Below are positions 25,873-34,475 of a stretch of DNA of 64,000 bases, piece by piece. Within the stretch, counting starts at the first letter, position 1. Every line of letters begins with the position of its first letter. The notes beneath the pieces were generated by a model that saw nothing but the letters and a program-made list of their open reading frames with translations, made no database searches and was not told the DNA's origin. Origin of the DNA: Candidatus Babelota bacterium (GTDB lineage: Bacteria > Babelota > Babeliae > Babelales > JABDEC01); contig JABDEC010000001.1 of assembly GCA_013287265.1 (NCBI GenBank), forward strand, positions 1 to 64,000. The letters are read 5' to 3'. Position numbers and translations under genes: made by a program.

Positions 25873-27273
25873 ATGCCAAAAGCTTTTTTTAAGAAATATG
25901 ATTTGCGAGGTCAGGTTGGAAAAGATTTCCAAATAAACGATATTTATGGAATTTCAAGGTCAATTGCCCATTATTTTAACCAAAAAGATCCTAATATTAA
26001 AAATATAGCTTTGGCGATGGATGCAAGAATCCATTCTAAAGATATTAAAGATCAGGTTTCTAATGCATTTTTAGATAGCGGCTTTGATGTAACATTTCTA
26101 GGAATATGTCCGACTCCAACTTTAAATTTTGCGTGTAATACATTAAATTTAGATGCCGGAATTATGGTTACTGCATCTCACAACCCTAAAGAAGACAATG
26201 GATTAAAAATTATATTTCACAAAGAATCAGTTTGGGACGAAAATCTCCAAGAAATATATCAACTTTATAAGCAAAACTCATATATAAAATCCACAAAAAG
26301 AGGAAACTATAAAGAATATGACATAATCAAAGATTATGTGGATTTTCTTGCTGATCATTTTAAAGACCTTAAAGATTTTAACATAAATTCAATTATTGAT
26401 TGTGGCAATGGAACTGCAGGAACTGTATTACCACAATTATTTGAAAAACTAAATTTTCAAAATACAAAATTACTTTTTGAAGAAATTGATGGAACTTTCC
26501 CAAATCACGAGCCTGACCCAACAGTTGAAAAAAATTTAGAAATATTAAAGAAAAATTTATTATCAAACGAATTTGAATTTGGAACAGGATTAGATGGTGA
26601 CTGTGACAGATTTGCAGTTATGTCTAAAGCTGGTAATTTAATTGAAGGTGATAAAATAATTGCAATTTTTAGTCAATTTTTATCAAAAAAAGATAAAAAT
26701 AATTTAGTTGTTGTTGATATTAAATGCTCAAATGCACTCACAGAATTGCTGGAAAAATTTAATTTAAAAACAATTATGACACCGACGGGATTTGCTTATA
26801 TCAAAGATGGTATGAAAAAAAATAACGGGATTTTTGGTGGAGAATTAAGTGGACATTACTGTTTTAAAGATAGGTATTTTGGTTTTGATGATGGAATTTA
26901 TTCAATGTTAAGATTTTATGAAATCATGAAAAAATCAGGCAAAAAACTAGAATATTTTTTAGAACAATTTCCAAAAAGATGTAGCTCTAGAGAAATAAGA
27001 ATTAAATGTGATGATAAAGAAAATATAATAAATTCCGCGAAAAAATTTTTTGCAACAAAATCAAAAATTGAAATAAATGATATTGATGGAATAAGAATTC
27101 AGACAAAACGTGGTTGGGGGATTTTACGCGCTTCAAACACGCAGGATTTATTAAGTTTGCGTTTTGAAGGAAATACAAAAGAAGATTTATTAAAAATAAA
27201 AAAAGATTTTTTTGATGCAATTCTGCCATTTTTTGATGAAAAATTATTAAAAGAACAATTTGATATGAATTAG
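25873..27273 (+). CDS. manB: Phosphomannomutase/phosphoglucomutase
   Basis: 466 residues of the alpha-D-phosphohexomutase family. The phosphoserine loop TASHNP, the metal loop DGDCDR and the sugar loop GGELSGH are all visible. It interconverts hexose-6-P and hexose-1-P for nucleotide-sugar synthesis. It resembles AlgC/ManB dual-specificity enzymes. The gene before the AP endonuclease, 11 bp apart, suggests one transcript. Confidence 0.9.
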   Translation: MPKAFFKKYDLRGQVGKDFQINDIYGISRSIAHYFNQKDPNIKNIALAMDARIHSKDIKDQVSNAFLDSGFDVTFLGICPTPTLNFACNTLNLDAGIMVTASHNPKEDNGLKIIFHKESVWDENLQEIYQLYKQNSYIKSTKRGNYKEYDIIKDYVDFLADHFKDLKDFNINSIIDCGNGTAGTVLPQLFEKLNFQNTKLLFEEIDGTFPNHEPDPTVEKNLEILKKNLLSNEFEFGTGLDGDCDRFAVMSKAGNLIEGDKIIAIFSQFLSKKDKNNLVVVDIKCSNALTELLEKFNLKTIMTPTGFAYIKDGMKKNNGIFGGELSGHYCFKDRYFGFDDGIYSMLRFYEIMKKSGKKLEYFLEQFPKRCSSREIRIKCDDKENIINSAKKFFATKSKIEINDIDGIRIQTKRGWGILRASNTQDLLSLRFEGNTKEDLLKIKKDFFDAILPFFDEKLLKEQFDMN

Positions 27274-27284
27274 TAGGAAATATT

Positions 27285-28112
27285 TTGATTTCAAAAATTG
27301 GACTTCATATAAGATTAACTTCCACGCTAACAGAGGTAATTGAGAAAGCATTGCGTCTTAATGTTCCATTTTTTCAAACATTTTTTATTTATCCATCCGG
27401 AAAATACATTAAATTTGAAAAAAATGACGTTTTTGAATTTTTACGAGTAAGAAATAAATATTTCCAAAATTTATATCTTCATGGATCTTATTGGATAAAT
27501 CTTTGTAATCCTAACATACCAGCATACAAAGTTTTAAAAAAAGAAATCCTCATGGCGAAAAAATTAGAATTTACCCATTTAGTTTTGCATCCGGGAGCCG
27601 CAACGGGTTGTAAAGATAAAACAGAAGGAATTGAATTTTTAGCAAAAGCACTTAACAGGATATGTAAAGAGGAACAGGATATAAAAATTATTTTAGAAAA
27701 TACGGCTCATGCCAATTCTTCAATTGGTGGCGATATAAATGATTTTAAAATTCTTATGAATTATTTAAAATATCCAGAAAAAATTTTATATTGTATTGAC
27801 TCTGCGCATGCATATTCATGGGGTTACGATTTATCTAATTTTAAAAGACAGGAAGAGTTTATTAAATTAATAAATGAAACTATTCCAAAAGAAAATTTAG
27901 CCTTGATTCATCTAAACGATACCAATGAAAAATTGAGCTCAAAAATTGATAAACATTGCATTCCTGGGAAAGGAAATATTGGTAAAGAAGCTTTAATAAG
28001 ATTTTTAAAATTCGATGAAATTAAAGATATCCCGATTTTAATTGAACCTCCGACAATTGATGAAAATGAAGAGAAATTAGTTCTGCATGAACTTAATAAA
28101 TGGATTGCATAA
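27285..28112 (+). CDS. nfo: Endonuclease IV (AP endonuclease, family 2)
   Basis: 275 residues, TIM-barrel AP endonuclease. Metal-ligand segments visible include YLHGSYWINL, LVLHPGAATG, IILENTAH, CIDSAHAY and IHLNDTNE followed by HCIPGKGNIG. It cleaves the backbone 5' to abasic sites in base-excision repair. It starts with TTG; AGGAA lies upstream. Length matches the usual 280 residues. Confidence 0.92.
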   Translation: MISKIGLHIRLTSTLTEVIEKALRLNVPFFQTFFIYPSGKYIKFEKNDVFEFLRVRNKYFQNLYLHGSYWINLCNPNIPAYKVLKKEILMAKKLEFTHLVLHPGAATGCKDKTEGIEFLAKALNRICKEEQDIKIILENTAHANSSIGGDINDFKILMNYLKYPEKILYCIDSAHAYSWGYDLSNFKRQEEFIKLINETIPKENLALIHLNDTNEKLSSKIDKHCIPGKGNIGKEALIRFLKFDEIKDIPILIEPPTIDENEEKLVLHELNKWIA

Positions 28113-28188
28113 ATAATTCCCCTTTATATAAAGCTTCACAATTAAGTAAATTTGCTTTATATTTTACCTATTATTTCAATCTAAATGG

Positions 28189-28266
28189 GGGCCCATAGCT
28201 CAGCTTGGTTAGAGCAGTCGGCTCATAACCGAAAGGTCCCAGGTTCAAATCCTGGTGGGCCCACCA
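28189..28266 (+). tRNA. tRNA with CAT anticodon (Met elongator or Ile2)
   Basis: A 78-base cloverleaf. Acceptor GGGCCCA pairs with TGGGCCC, then discriminator A and encoded CCA. The anticodon loop is CTCATAA. The T-arm is CCAGGTTCAAATCCTGG. CAU can mean elongator Met, or Ile2 if TilS (encoded at 12054) modifies C34. The anticodon-arm wording is also compatible with Ile2, so the identity is left open. Confidence 0.92.
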
Positions 28267-28308
28267 AATTTCAAAAAAGGTCATTATCAACCTCGTAAAG
28301 GAAGCTAA

Positions 28309-29010
28309 ATGGAAAAAGACCCATTTTCATTATTTATAGATCTTATAAATTTTGACCAAAAAATCTTTGCTTCTGAATCAAAAATAAAAAATATTCAAAA
28401 AGAAGTTTCAAATTTAAAAAACGATATTATTTCAATTCAATCCACTTTGGAAATTTCAAAAAATAATTGGAATTCAGCCAAAAAAGAAGTGGATCAAAAT
28501 GAATTGAAAATGCGTGAATTGGATAATCTTGAAAAACAAAAAAAAGAAAAATTGGAAAATATTCAGGGACCAAAAGAATATAATGCTTTAAAAAAAGAAA
28601 TTGAAAAAATTAAGCAACTTCAATATGAATTAGAACCTCAACTTGTGGAAAATTGGAATAAGCATGATATTTCCAAAAAAGAATATGAATCAAAAAAAGA
28701 AGAAATCGAAAAAAAAATAAATGAAATCGAAGCTGTAGAAAATCAGAAATTAAATGAAATTAAAACGAATGAAGAAGAAGTAAAAAATCTGACACAAGAA
28801 AGAAAAGTAAAGGAACAAAATATACCGCAGGAATGGATTGATAAATATTATATTATGCGCACCCGCGTTTCAAATCCTGTGGTTCCAATGAAAAATGAAA
28901 GCTGTACTGCATGTTTTTATGCATTAACAAGTCAGGATCTTATAAATTTAAAACATAAAAAATTAATGCAATGTAAAAAGTGTTATCGTTTTTTATATTC
29001 AGAAAAATAA
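28309..29010 (+). CDS. Coiled-coil protein with C4 zinc ribbon (CT398 type)
   Basis: 233 residues. A long antiparallel coiled coil (about 15-170) rich in Lys and Glu is followed by a zinc ribbon with CTAC and CKKC. This is the layout of the chlamydial CT398/DUF164 family, whose members are thought to bind RNA or sigma54/secretion partners. Followed by RNase HI after 3 bp, so in one operon. Confidence 0.8.
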   Translation: MEKDPFSLFIDLINFDQKIFASESKIKNIQKEVSNLKNDIISIQSTLEISKNNWNSAKKEVDQNELKMRELDNLEKQKKEKLENIQGPKEYNALKKEIEKIKQLQYELEPQLVENWNKHDISKKEYESKKEEIEKKINEIEAVENQKLNEIKTNEEEVKNLTQERKVKEQNIPQEWIDKYYIMRTRVSNPVVPMKNESCTACFYALTSQDLINLKHKKLMQCKKCYRFLYSEK

Positions 29011-29013
29011 GAA

Positions 29014-29520
29014 ATGAAGCAATTAGAAATATTTAATACTGAAAATAATTTAATAGAAAATAAAAAAAAAAATTATAAATTATTCGTTGATGGTGCCGCG
29101 AGAAATAACCCGGGTCCCGCGGGCGCAGGAATTTACTTAGAACATAATAAAAAAACCATATTTTCAAAAAGTGCATATCTTAATGAAAAGACAAACAATC
29201 AGGCAGAATATTTAGCATTGATTTTTGGTCTTTTTTATGCCTTAAAGACTATTGAAAAAAATGACTTTTTAGAAATAATTTCAGATTCAGAATTATTAGT
29301 AAGACAGATTTCAGGAACTTATAAAATAAAAAATACTGAACTGCAAAAATTGCATAAACTTTCAGTCTCAATGCTTAAAAAAATAACTTTTACAATTTCA
29401 CATATTTTAAGAGAGCAAAATATTGTTGCTGACAAAAATGCAAATCTTGCAATCGATAAAAAAATTTCACCATCAGATGAATTCATAGAATTTTTACAAC
29501 AAAATGATATTGCAATTTAG
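29014..29520 (+). CDS. rnhA: Ribonuclease HI-type protein
   Basis: 168 residues. The catalytic acids are in FVDGAARNNPG, NNQAEYLAL, SDSELLVRQ and VADKNAN. It removes RNA from RNA/DNA hybrids. It carries a short N-terminal extension of about 20 residues before the fold, as in RNase H-like proteins of Firmicutes and archaea. Overlaps the SpoIID gene by 17 bp. Confidence 0.88.
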   Translation: MKQLEIFNTENNLIENKKKNYKLFVDGAARNNPGPAGAGIYLEHNKKTIFSKSAYLNEKTNNQAEYLALIFGLFYALKTIEKNDFLEIISDSELLVRQISGTYKIKNTELQKLHKLSVSMLKKITFTISHILREQNIVADKNANLAIDKKISPSDEFIEFLQQNDIAI

Positions 29521-30670
29521 AAATTTAATAATTTGTCTTATTTTTTTATTCAAGACCGCTTCTGCTCAGGAAAGTGAGTTAATTCAGTGTAAAATTTACA
29601 TAAAAGTCTTGTTAGAAGAAACAGAAACTGATAAAGAAATTCACATTTCGTGCCTGAAAGGCATTAAAATAAAATTTAATGAAAATCAAACAAAAATTTT
29701 AAAAAAAATAAAAATAAATCTAAATAATAAATCAATAAAAATTAATGAAGTTGAACATCCCTCGATTTTAATTCAAAATGAGCAAATAAGACATTTGGAA
29801 TTTGCTCCTGTAAATGGCTACATTAAACTTGCGGACAAAGAATATCAGGGATCAATTTTAATTTTAAAATCTGATAATAAATTCCAGATTATCAACAAAG
29901 TTGAATTAGAAGATTACATTTACTCAGTTCTAAAAACAGAAAGTTGGCCAGGCTGGCCTCTTGAAATTAATAAAGTCCTGGCAATAGCGATAAGAAGTTA
30001 TGCTATAGCAAAATTTTTAGAATCAAAAAATAAATTAAATTATCATATAAAAAATACAAATAAACATCAGACCTACACAGGTGTGCATAATTGTCATGTT
30101 TTAAGAGAAGCAACTGAACAAACTAAAGGAATAATTTTAGCCCACAAAAACAAACCAATTTTGGCAATGTTTGATATTTGTTGCGGCGGTGTAATCCCCG
30201 CTCACATGCATAACATAAATTTTGAACATGCCCCTTATTTAAAAAGAAAAAAAATTTGTAATTTTTGCCAAAGTTATAAACATTATTCGTGGGAAAATTC
30301 TTTTAATAGATCAGAATTAGAAGAAATTCTAAAAAAAGAAATTCCCCAAATAAAAAATTTAAAACGGATTATAATTACAAAAAAAGATAAAGCAGGCATT
30401 GTAAAACAATTATCAGTGAACGATAAAAAAAATAGCTTTCAATTAAATTCAAAAAAATTTTATTCCCTGTTAAAAATAAAAAGCCATTGTTATACATTTA
30501 TACATAGGCCACAAAAAATTATTATAAAGGGAAAAGGTTTTGGACACCATTTAGGAATTTGCCAATGGGGCGCACGAAAAATGGTGGAAGAGGGTTGGGA
30601 TCATAAAAGTATCTTGGAATTTTACTACCCCGGTGCTAATTTTATGAAGCTGAAAAAGAAGATAAATTAA
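29504..30670 (+). CDS. SpoIID/LytB-domain protein (predicted lytic transglycosylase)
   Basis: 388 residues with an N-terminal signal peptide (about 1-21). The SpoIID domain is shown by LEDYIYSVLKTES, KVLAIAIRSYAI and the C-terminal GKGFGHHLGICQWGA. SpoIID cuts glycan strands stripped of stem peptides. It implies a periplasmic role in peptidoglycan remodelling, outside sporulation. Translationally coupled with rnhA. Confidence 0.88.
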   Translation: MILQFRNLIICLIFLFKTASAQESELIQCKIYIKVLLEETETDKEIHISCLKGIKIKFNENQTKILKKIKINLNNKSIKINEVEHPSILIQNEQIRHLEFAPVNGYIKLADKEYQGSILILKSDNKFQIINKVELEDYIYSVLKTESWPGWPLEINKVLAIAIRSYAIAKFLESKNKLNYHIKNTNKHQTYTGVHNCHVLREATEQTKGIILAHKNKPILAMFDICCGGVIPAHMHNINFEHAPYLKRKKICNFCQSYKHYSWENSFNRSELEEILKKEIPQIKNLKRIIITKKDKAGIVKQLSVNDKKNSFQLNSKKFYSLLKIKSHCYTFIHRPQKIIIKGKGFGHHLGICQWGARKMVEEGWDHKSILEFYYPGANFMKLKKKIN

Positions 30671-30674
30671 TTTT

Positions 30675-31136
30675 ATGCCAAATTATAAAAAACATATTGC
30701 CGGAGGTTTTGCAAGTTATTTAATTTTATTATTTCTTTTGATTAAAAGTTATAATCCGAGTTTAATAACTTCATTACAATGGTTATTAAGCACAGTTATA
30801 GGCTCTCTTTTTCCTGATATTGATACAAAAAGTAAATTTCAAAAGTTTTTTTATTTTAGTCTATTGATAATTTTTATATTCTTAACATTAAAAAACAATT
30901 CAGAATTATTAATATTATTAAGTTTTCTTGGACTAATTCCTTTAGTGGTTAATCATAGAGGAATTTTTCATAAACTTTGGTTTATATTATTATTGATTGC
31001 AATAACTCTTTTTTTAACAAATCTTTACGCGCCTGATAAAATTGAATTCATCGGTTTAAATCTTCTTTTCTTTTTAATAGGCACAATTTCACATCTTTGG
31101 CTCGATTTAGGGATTAAAAAGATGCTAAGAATATAA
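30675..31136 (+). CDS. YdjM-like membrane-bound metal-dependent hydrolase
   Basis: 153 residues with about four membrane helices. Conserved polar sites are HIAGG near the start, GSLFPDIDTKS and HRGIFHK, the pattern of the YdjM/DUF457 family. Activity in this family is predicted only. It begins five bases after the SpoIID stop, so it belongs to the same transcript. Confidence 0.8.
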   Translation: MPNYKKHIAGGFASYLILLFLLIKSYNPSLITSLQWLLSTVIGSLFPDIDTKSKFQKFFYFSLLIIFIFLTLKNNSELLILLSFLGLIPLVVNHRGIFHKLWFILLLIAITLFLTNLYAPDKIEFIGLNLLFFLIGTISHLWLDLGIKKMLRI

Positions 31137-31150
31137 ATTTATTAAAATAC

Positions 31151-31180
31151 TTGTCTTTTGGTAAAATATTTTATTACAAT
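31151..31180 (+). promoter_or_regulatory. Predicted promoter of the 31207 secreted gene
   Basis: TTGTCT, 18 bases, TACAAT, 26 bases before the ATG. Confidence 0.5.
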
Positions 31181-31206
31181 TGGAATATATCAAAAAGGAG
31201 AAGATT

Positions 31207-31410
31207 ATGAAAAAGTTCTTACTATTTTTTATTCCAATTTTTTCTACAATAAATCTAAAAAGTGAACGTTCTAATATTCCTTGTTTTATAAAATGGAATC
31301 AACTTGAAGAAAAAAATCCATGCAAATTCTTTGGCTATGATTATTGCGGATGCATTGATGAAGTTGATAAAGACGGAAATATAGTCAAAATCTGTCAGTG
31401 CATGAAATAG
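31207..31410 (+). CDS. Small Cys-rich secreted protein
   Basis: 67 residues from ATG 31207, with AAAAAGGAG upstream; an upstream TTG extension lies within the promoter and is rejected. The mature part has six cysteines, including YDYCGCIDE and the C-terminal CQCMK. Only about 45 residues are mature. Function is unknown; a disulfide-bonded peptide is likely. Confidence 0.7.
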   Translation: MKKFLLFFIPIFSTINLKSERSNIPCFIKWNQLEEKNPCKFFGYDYCGCIDEVDKDGNIVKICQCMK

Positions 31411-31432
31411 ACGTCACCAAACAAAATAGAAA

Positions 31433-32335
31433 TTATAAATCAATCTTTTCATTCACAATATCAAGAAATGATTTGTAAGCAACCCAATTTGTTTCATCGA
31501 TATATGCAGCAAAAATTGGCGACGAACAACCATTTCTTTCAATCCAAAGATAAAAAGGGGCATCGAATCTAAATTCATTGCCAGCTGAAGACTCAAAAGG
31601 ATTTAATTTATTTACCAGCTTAGACATTTCATTAAAAATTTCTCTCTTATGAATAATATCAAACTTTAATTTAACTTTCTGCAAATATTGTTTTACCGTA
31701 AATCCATTTGCGCTAATGCCATTAATCCAGTTGATATTAAATTCCTTGTTAAAATCAATTTTTGGAATCAATAAACAATCATAATCTTTTTTTATATACT
31801 TCTCTTTTTTTAATTTTGATAAATATTCAATATTTTTTAAGAAATCAAAATCATTATTGTTTGGCTTTTTCTCTGCAAATGTCAAATAAACTTTATCACC
31901 GGAACCCGTAATTATTTTTACAAAAAGATGACGATGAAAATCGCTTTTTAAAATCTCAAAATTAGAATCAATTTTAATAGCTTCATAATATTTTTCATCA
32001 CAAAGTAAATATTCTTTTGATTCTTTTTGTATCCATGTTTGTTCAAATTCACAAATTGACAACATGCCGACTTCATTTTTTGCCAATTGCTTAAACTCGT
32101 TTGAAAATCCATTTTCCTTAGCGATTTTGTTTAAAGAAAGATAATCCTGTGATGCCCAGGATTTTAATTCATTTTTATTGAATTTTTTTAATTCTGATTT
32201 TTTTTGAAAATAATTTTCTAAAAAATATTGCTGCTGCTTATTGTTGTATTGCCAAACAGTGTCACGATTTAAAAATTGACCTTCACCAGAAATTAAGGTG
32301 GCTAAAATCGGGTAAATTAAAAATGGAAAGTTCAT
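31433..32335 (-). CDS. Secreted protein resembling a divergent serpin
   Basis: 300 residues with an N-terminal hydrophobic signal segment. The C-terminal FDAPFYLWIERNGCSSPIFA resembles the serpin signature (F-x-x-x-PF-x-x-x-I...ILF). Upstream, CLLIPKIDFNKEFNI resembles the LPKF strand, and ICEFEQTWIQ and VKLKFDIIHKR match other serpin strands in order. It is shorter than usual (about 370-400), and the hinge with small residues is not evident, so protease inhibition is doubtful. Call is by pattern only. Confidence 0.45.
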   Translation of the reverse strand: MNFPFLIYPILATLISGEGQFLNRDTVWQYNNKQQQYFLENYFQKKSELKKFNKNELKSWASQDYLSLNKIAKENGFSNEFKQLAKNEVGMLSICEFEQTWIQKESKEYLLCDEKYYEAIKIDSNFEILKSDFHRHLFVKIITGSGDKVYLTFAEKKPNNNDFDFLKNIEYLSKLKKEKYIKKDYDCLLIPKIDFNKEFNINWINGISANGFTVKQYLQKVKLKFDIIHKREIFNEMSKLVNKLNPFESSAGNEFRFDAPFYLWIERNGCSSPIFAAYIDETNWVAYKSFLDIVNEKIDL

Positions 32336-32541
32336 TTTTTATCTTTCTTATTACAATATGTAAAATTTAATTTTTTTTGAAATTTGATATATTTATATAG
32401 TAATTAATTCAATTAAATTGTCAAAAATTGGCTACTTAAAGGACATTTTTCACCTTTAGTTAAATAAATTCTTGATTTCTCACTCATTTATGATTTACAA
32501 TTAGAATTAAATAATAAACCAGTTAAAAAGAAAGGGATAAA
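32271..32541. repeat. Tandem duplication, copy 1 (serpin-like 5' end plus ankyrin leader)
   Basis: Matches 32982-33249 closely along its whole length, including a block of about 90 bases that is almost identical. It contains the first 20 or so codons of the serpin-like gene, the divergent intergenic region and the ankyrin promoter. Confidence 0.85.
32472..32501 (+). promoter_or_regulatory. Predicted promoter of ankyrin gene 32542
   Basis: TTGATT, 18 bases, TACAAT. The sequence ACAATTAGAATTAAATAATAA that follows the -35 region is shared with the 33181 promoter. Confidence 0.55.
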
Positions 32542-32928
32542 ATGAAGTCATTTAAGATTAAGTTATTACTTCCTGTACTACTATGCGTCGCTTCAATTCA
32601 AGCAGATTTTGAAAAAGAGTTTGAAGAACAAATTGCGTGGGTATTATATGCAGGTGCAGATAATGTAAATTTGCCGCCAATTAACATTACTAATTTAAAA
32701 AAATTCATAAACTTGGGTGGCGATATTAATAAAAAATATACTAAGAACAATACGCTACTTATATTAACTGTTTTAATGAAAAATGCTGAAATGCTAAAAA
32801 TTCTAATAGAAGCAAAAGCTGACGTTGATGCACAAAATTCAGCAGGACAGACAGCATTATTTTGGGCAAAAGCTCTTGGATATAATAATATAGCTGAATT
32901 ATTAAAGAAAGCTAGCGCAAAGGAATAA
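32542..32928 (+). CDS. Secreted ankyrin-repeat protein
   Basis: 128 residues with a signal peptide of about 21. It holds two to three ankyrin repeats (ITNLKKFINLGGDIN, NAEMLKILIEAKADVDA, GQTALFWAKALGYNN). The C terminus IAELLKKASAKE matches IAELLKQAGAKE of the next gene. It is the shorter paralogue and lacks the SKP1-like part. Ribosome site AAAGGGATAAA. Likely binds a protein partner, perhaps in the host. Confidence 0.85.
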   Translation: MKSFKIKLLLPVLLCVASIQADFEKEFEEQIAWVLYAGADNVNLPPINITNLKKFINLGGDINKKYTKNNTLLILTVLMKNAEMLKILIEAKADVDAQNSAGQTALFWAKALGYNNIAELLKKASAKE

Positions 32929-32960
32929 AATATTAGAGATTTCGATTATTTATAAATAAA

Positions 32961-32985
32961 AAAGGCGCTTTTAATAGCGCCAAAA
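32961..32985 (+). terminator. Terminator of ankyrin gene 32542
   Basis: Stem GGCGC/GCGCC around TTTTAATA (32964-32981), preceded by an A-run. Nearly the same as the terminator after the paralogue at 34061. Confidence 0.6.
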
Positions 32986-33046
32986 ATTGACCTTCACCAG
33001 AAACCAACGTGCCTAAAATCGGGTAAATTAAAAATACAAAATTGAT
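32982..33046 (-). pseudogene. Fossil 5' fragment of the serpin-like gene
   Basis: Reads INFVFLIYPILGTLVSGEGQ against MNFPFLIYPILATLISGEGQ of the intact gene at 31433-32335. The start ATG is now ATC and nothing follows it downstream. It was carried along in the duplication that made the second ankyrin gene. Confidence 0.8.
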
Positions 33047-33180
33047 TTTTTATCTTTCTTATTACAATATGTAAAATTTAATTTTTTTTAAAATCTGATA
33101 TATTTATATAGTAATTAATTCAATTAAATTGTCAAAAAATAGCTTATTTAACGTTTTTTTCACGTTCAGGCGTTAAAAAC

Positions 33181-33210
33181 TTGATTTTTGCCCCATTAAT
33201 AATTTACTAT
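33181..33210 (+). promoter_or_regulatory. Predicted promoter of SKP1-like/ankyrin gene 33250
   Basis: TTGATT, 18 bases, TACTAT, inside duplicated copy 2. Confidence 0.5.
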
Positions 33211-33249
33211 TAGAATTAAATAATAATTCAGTTAAAATTGGAGGATAAA

Positions 33250-34026
33250 ATGAAAATATTTAAATATATAAGTTTATTACTAGTTCCATCATTTATATTG
33301 TTTAATTCTGCTTATGCTGCAGATATTAAATTAGTGAGTTCGGACAAAAAAGAATTTACTGTAGATAAAGCATTGATTATAGCTTTGTCCGGATTAGTTA
33401 ATTCTGCTCTAGAAGGTGATGCAGATGCCCGTGAAGTTCCGTTGCCAGGAGTTTCAAGCGATATTTTAAATTTTCTAATAAATACTCCTTATCTGCAATA
33501 TTTAAATAGCGTTAATACACCATCATTTGATCTACGCAATCTTCTAGCTATTAGTAAATTATTAGACACTATCTCAGATGAACAATTAATAGAATTAATA
33601 AAAGCTGGCAATTATTTAGATTTAAGAGACAATAATCACTTATTTGAAAGTCAATTAAGTACAAGAATAGCTTACCTAAAAACAAAAATTGAAATATTAG
33701 ATAAATTAGCGGGACCTTCAAAAAAGCTTGTATTACAATTGACTAAACCAATGTTCGAATTAAATTTAGCCCGAGCAATACAGGAAAACGACGTAAATAA
33801 AGTAAAACAATTCATAGAGTTGGGTGCAGATGTCAACTCAAAACGCTATGATTTTCTTATAGACGCAGTTATCAGTGGTAACAAAGAAATTGTACAAATT
33901 CTTATAAATGCAAAGGCCGATCTGAACAAAAAAGGTACTTATCATAAAACAGCTTTAAAATATGCCAATGAAAAGGGTTACGCAGAAATAGCTGAGTTAC
34001 TAAAACAAGCTGGTGCCAAAGAATAA
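33250..34026 (+). CDS. Secreted SKP1/BTB-like plus ankyrin-repeat protein
   Basis: 258 residues from ATG 33250 (GGAGG four bases upstream). Signal peptide 1-23. Residues 25-130 resemble eukaryotic SKP1: DIKLVSSDKKEFTVDK (25-40), VPLPGVSSDIL (63-73) and LIELIKAGNYLDL (113-125), like VPLPNV..IL and ELILAANYLDI of human SKP1. Two to three ankyrin repeats follow (171-258). This suggests an effector that enters or mimics SCF-type ubiquitin ligases; the biochemical role is inference. It is the paralogue of 32542. Confidence 0.75.
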   Translation: MKIFKYISLLLVPSFILFNSAYAADIKLVSSDKKEFTVDKALIIALSGLVNSALEGDADAREVPLPGVSSDILNFLINTPYLQYLNSVNTPSFDLRNLLAISKLLDTISDEQLIELIKAGNYLDLRDNNHLFESQLSTRIAYLKTKIEILDKLAGPSKKLVLQLTKPMFELNLARAIQENDVNKVKQFIELGADVNSKRYDFLIDAVISGNKEIVQILINAKADLNKKGTYHKTALKYANEKGYAEIAELLKQAGAKE

Positions 34027-34053
34027 CTAGAATTTTTGAAATATTTATTGAAT

Positions 34054-34086
34054 GAAAAAAGGCGCTTTTAAAAGCGCCTTAATCTT
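34054..34086. terminator. Bidirectional terminator between 33250 gene and rplQ
   Basis: Perfect palindrome AAGGCGCTTTTAAAAGCGCCTT (34059-34080) flanked by A-run and T-rich tail on either side. It separates convergent transcripts. Confidence 0.8.
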
Positions 34087-34446
34087 TTACTTAACCCATT
34101 CCAATCTTGCAATTTCAGCAGTATCGCTTACTCTTTTTCCCATTGGAATAATTCGTGTGTATCCGCCTGGGCGGTCAACATAACGTGGAGCAATTTCTTT
34201 AAATAATTTTACCAAAGCTTCTTCTTTGTATGGTAATAATTGCTTAACTCTGCGTCTTGCATTTAATTCATTACCAACTCTTGCAATAGTAACAATTTTT
34301 TCTGCCATACTGCGCACAACTTTTACATGTGCTTTAGTGGTTGTTAAATGATCATTCATTATTAATTGAATTACCTGATTTCTTAATAATGCTTTTCTGT
34401 GGGAAGATTTTAAATTTAATTTCTTCCTGCCATTTTGATGTCTCAT
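34087..34446 (-). CDS. rplQ: 50S ribosomal protein L17
   Basis: 119 residues beginning MRHQNGRKKLNLKSSHRKAL, the L17 signature; lines the peptide exit tunnel region. It is the last gene of the minus-strand ribosomal block and follows rpoA directly. It ends seven bases from the bidirectional terminator stem. Confidence 0.97.
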   Translation of the reverse strand: MRHQNGRKKLNLKSSHRKALLRNQVIQLIMNDHLTTTKAHVKVVRSMAEKIVTIARVGNELNARRRVKQLLPYKEEALVKLFKEIAPRYVDRPGGYTRIIPMGKRVSDTAEIARLEWVK

Positions 34447-34475
34447 AATAAAAACCTATTTTATTATTTTAATAA

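Larger units (their letters stand above)
32982..33249. repeat. Tandem duplication, copy 2
   Basis: Second copy of the 32271-32541 unit, offset by about 710 bp. The leader is 321 bp without an intact gene; it holds the fossil fragment and the promoter of the 33250 gene. Confidence 0.85.
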
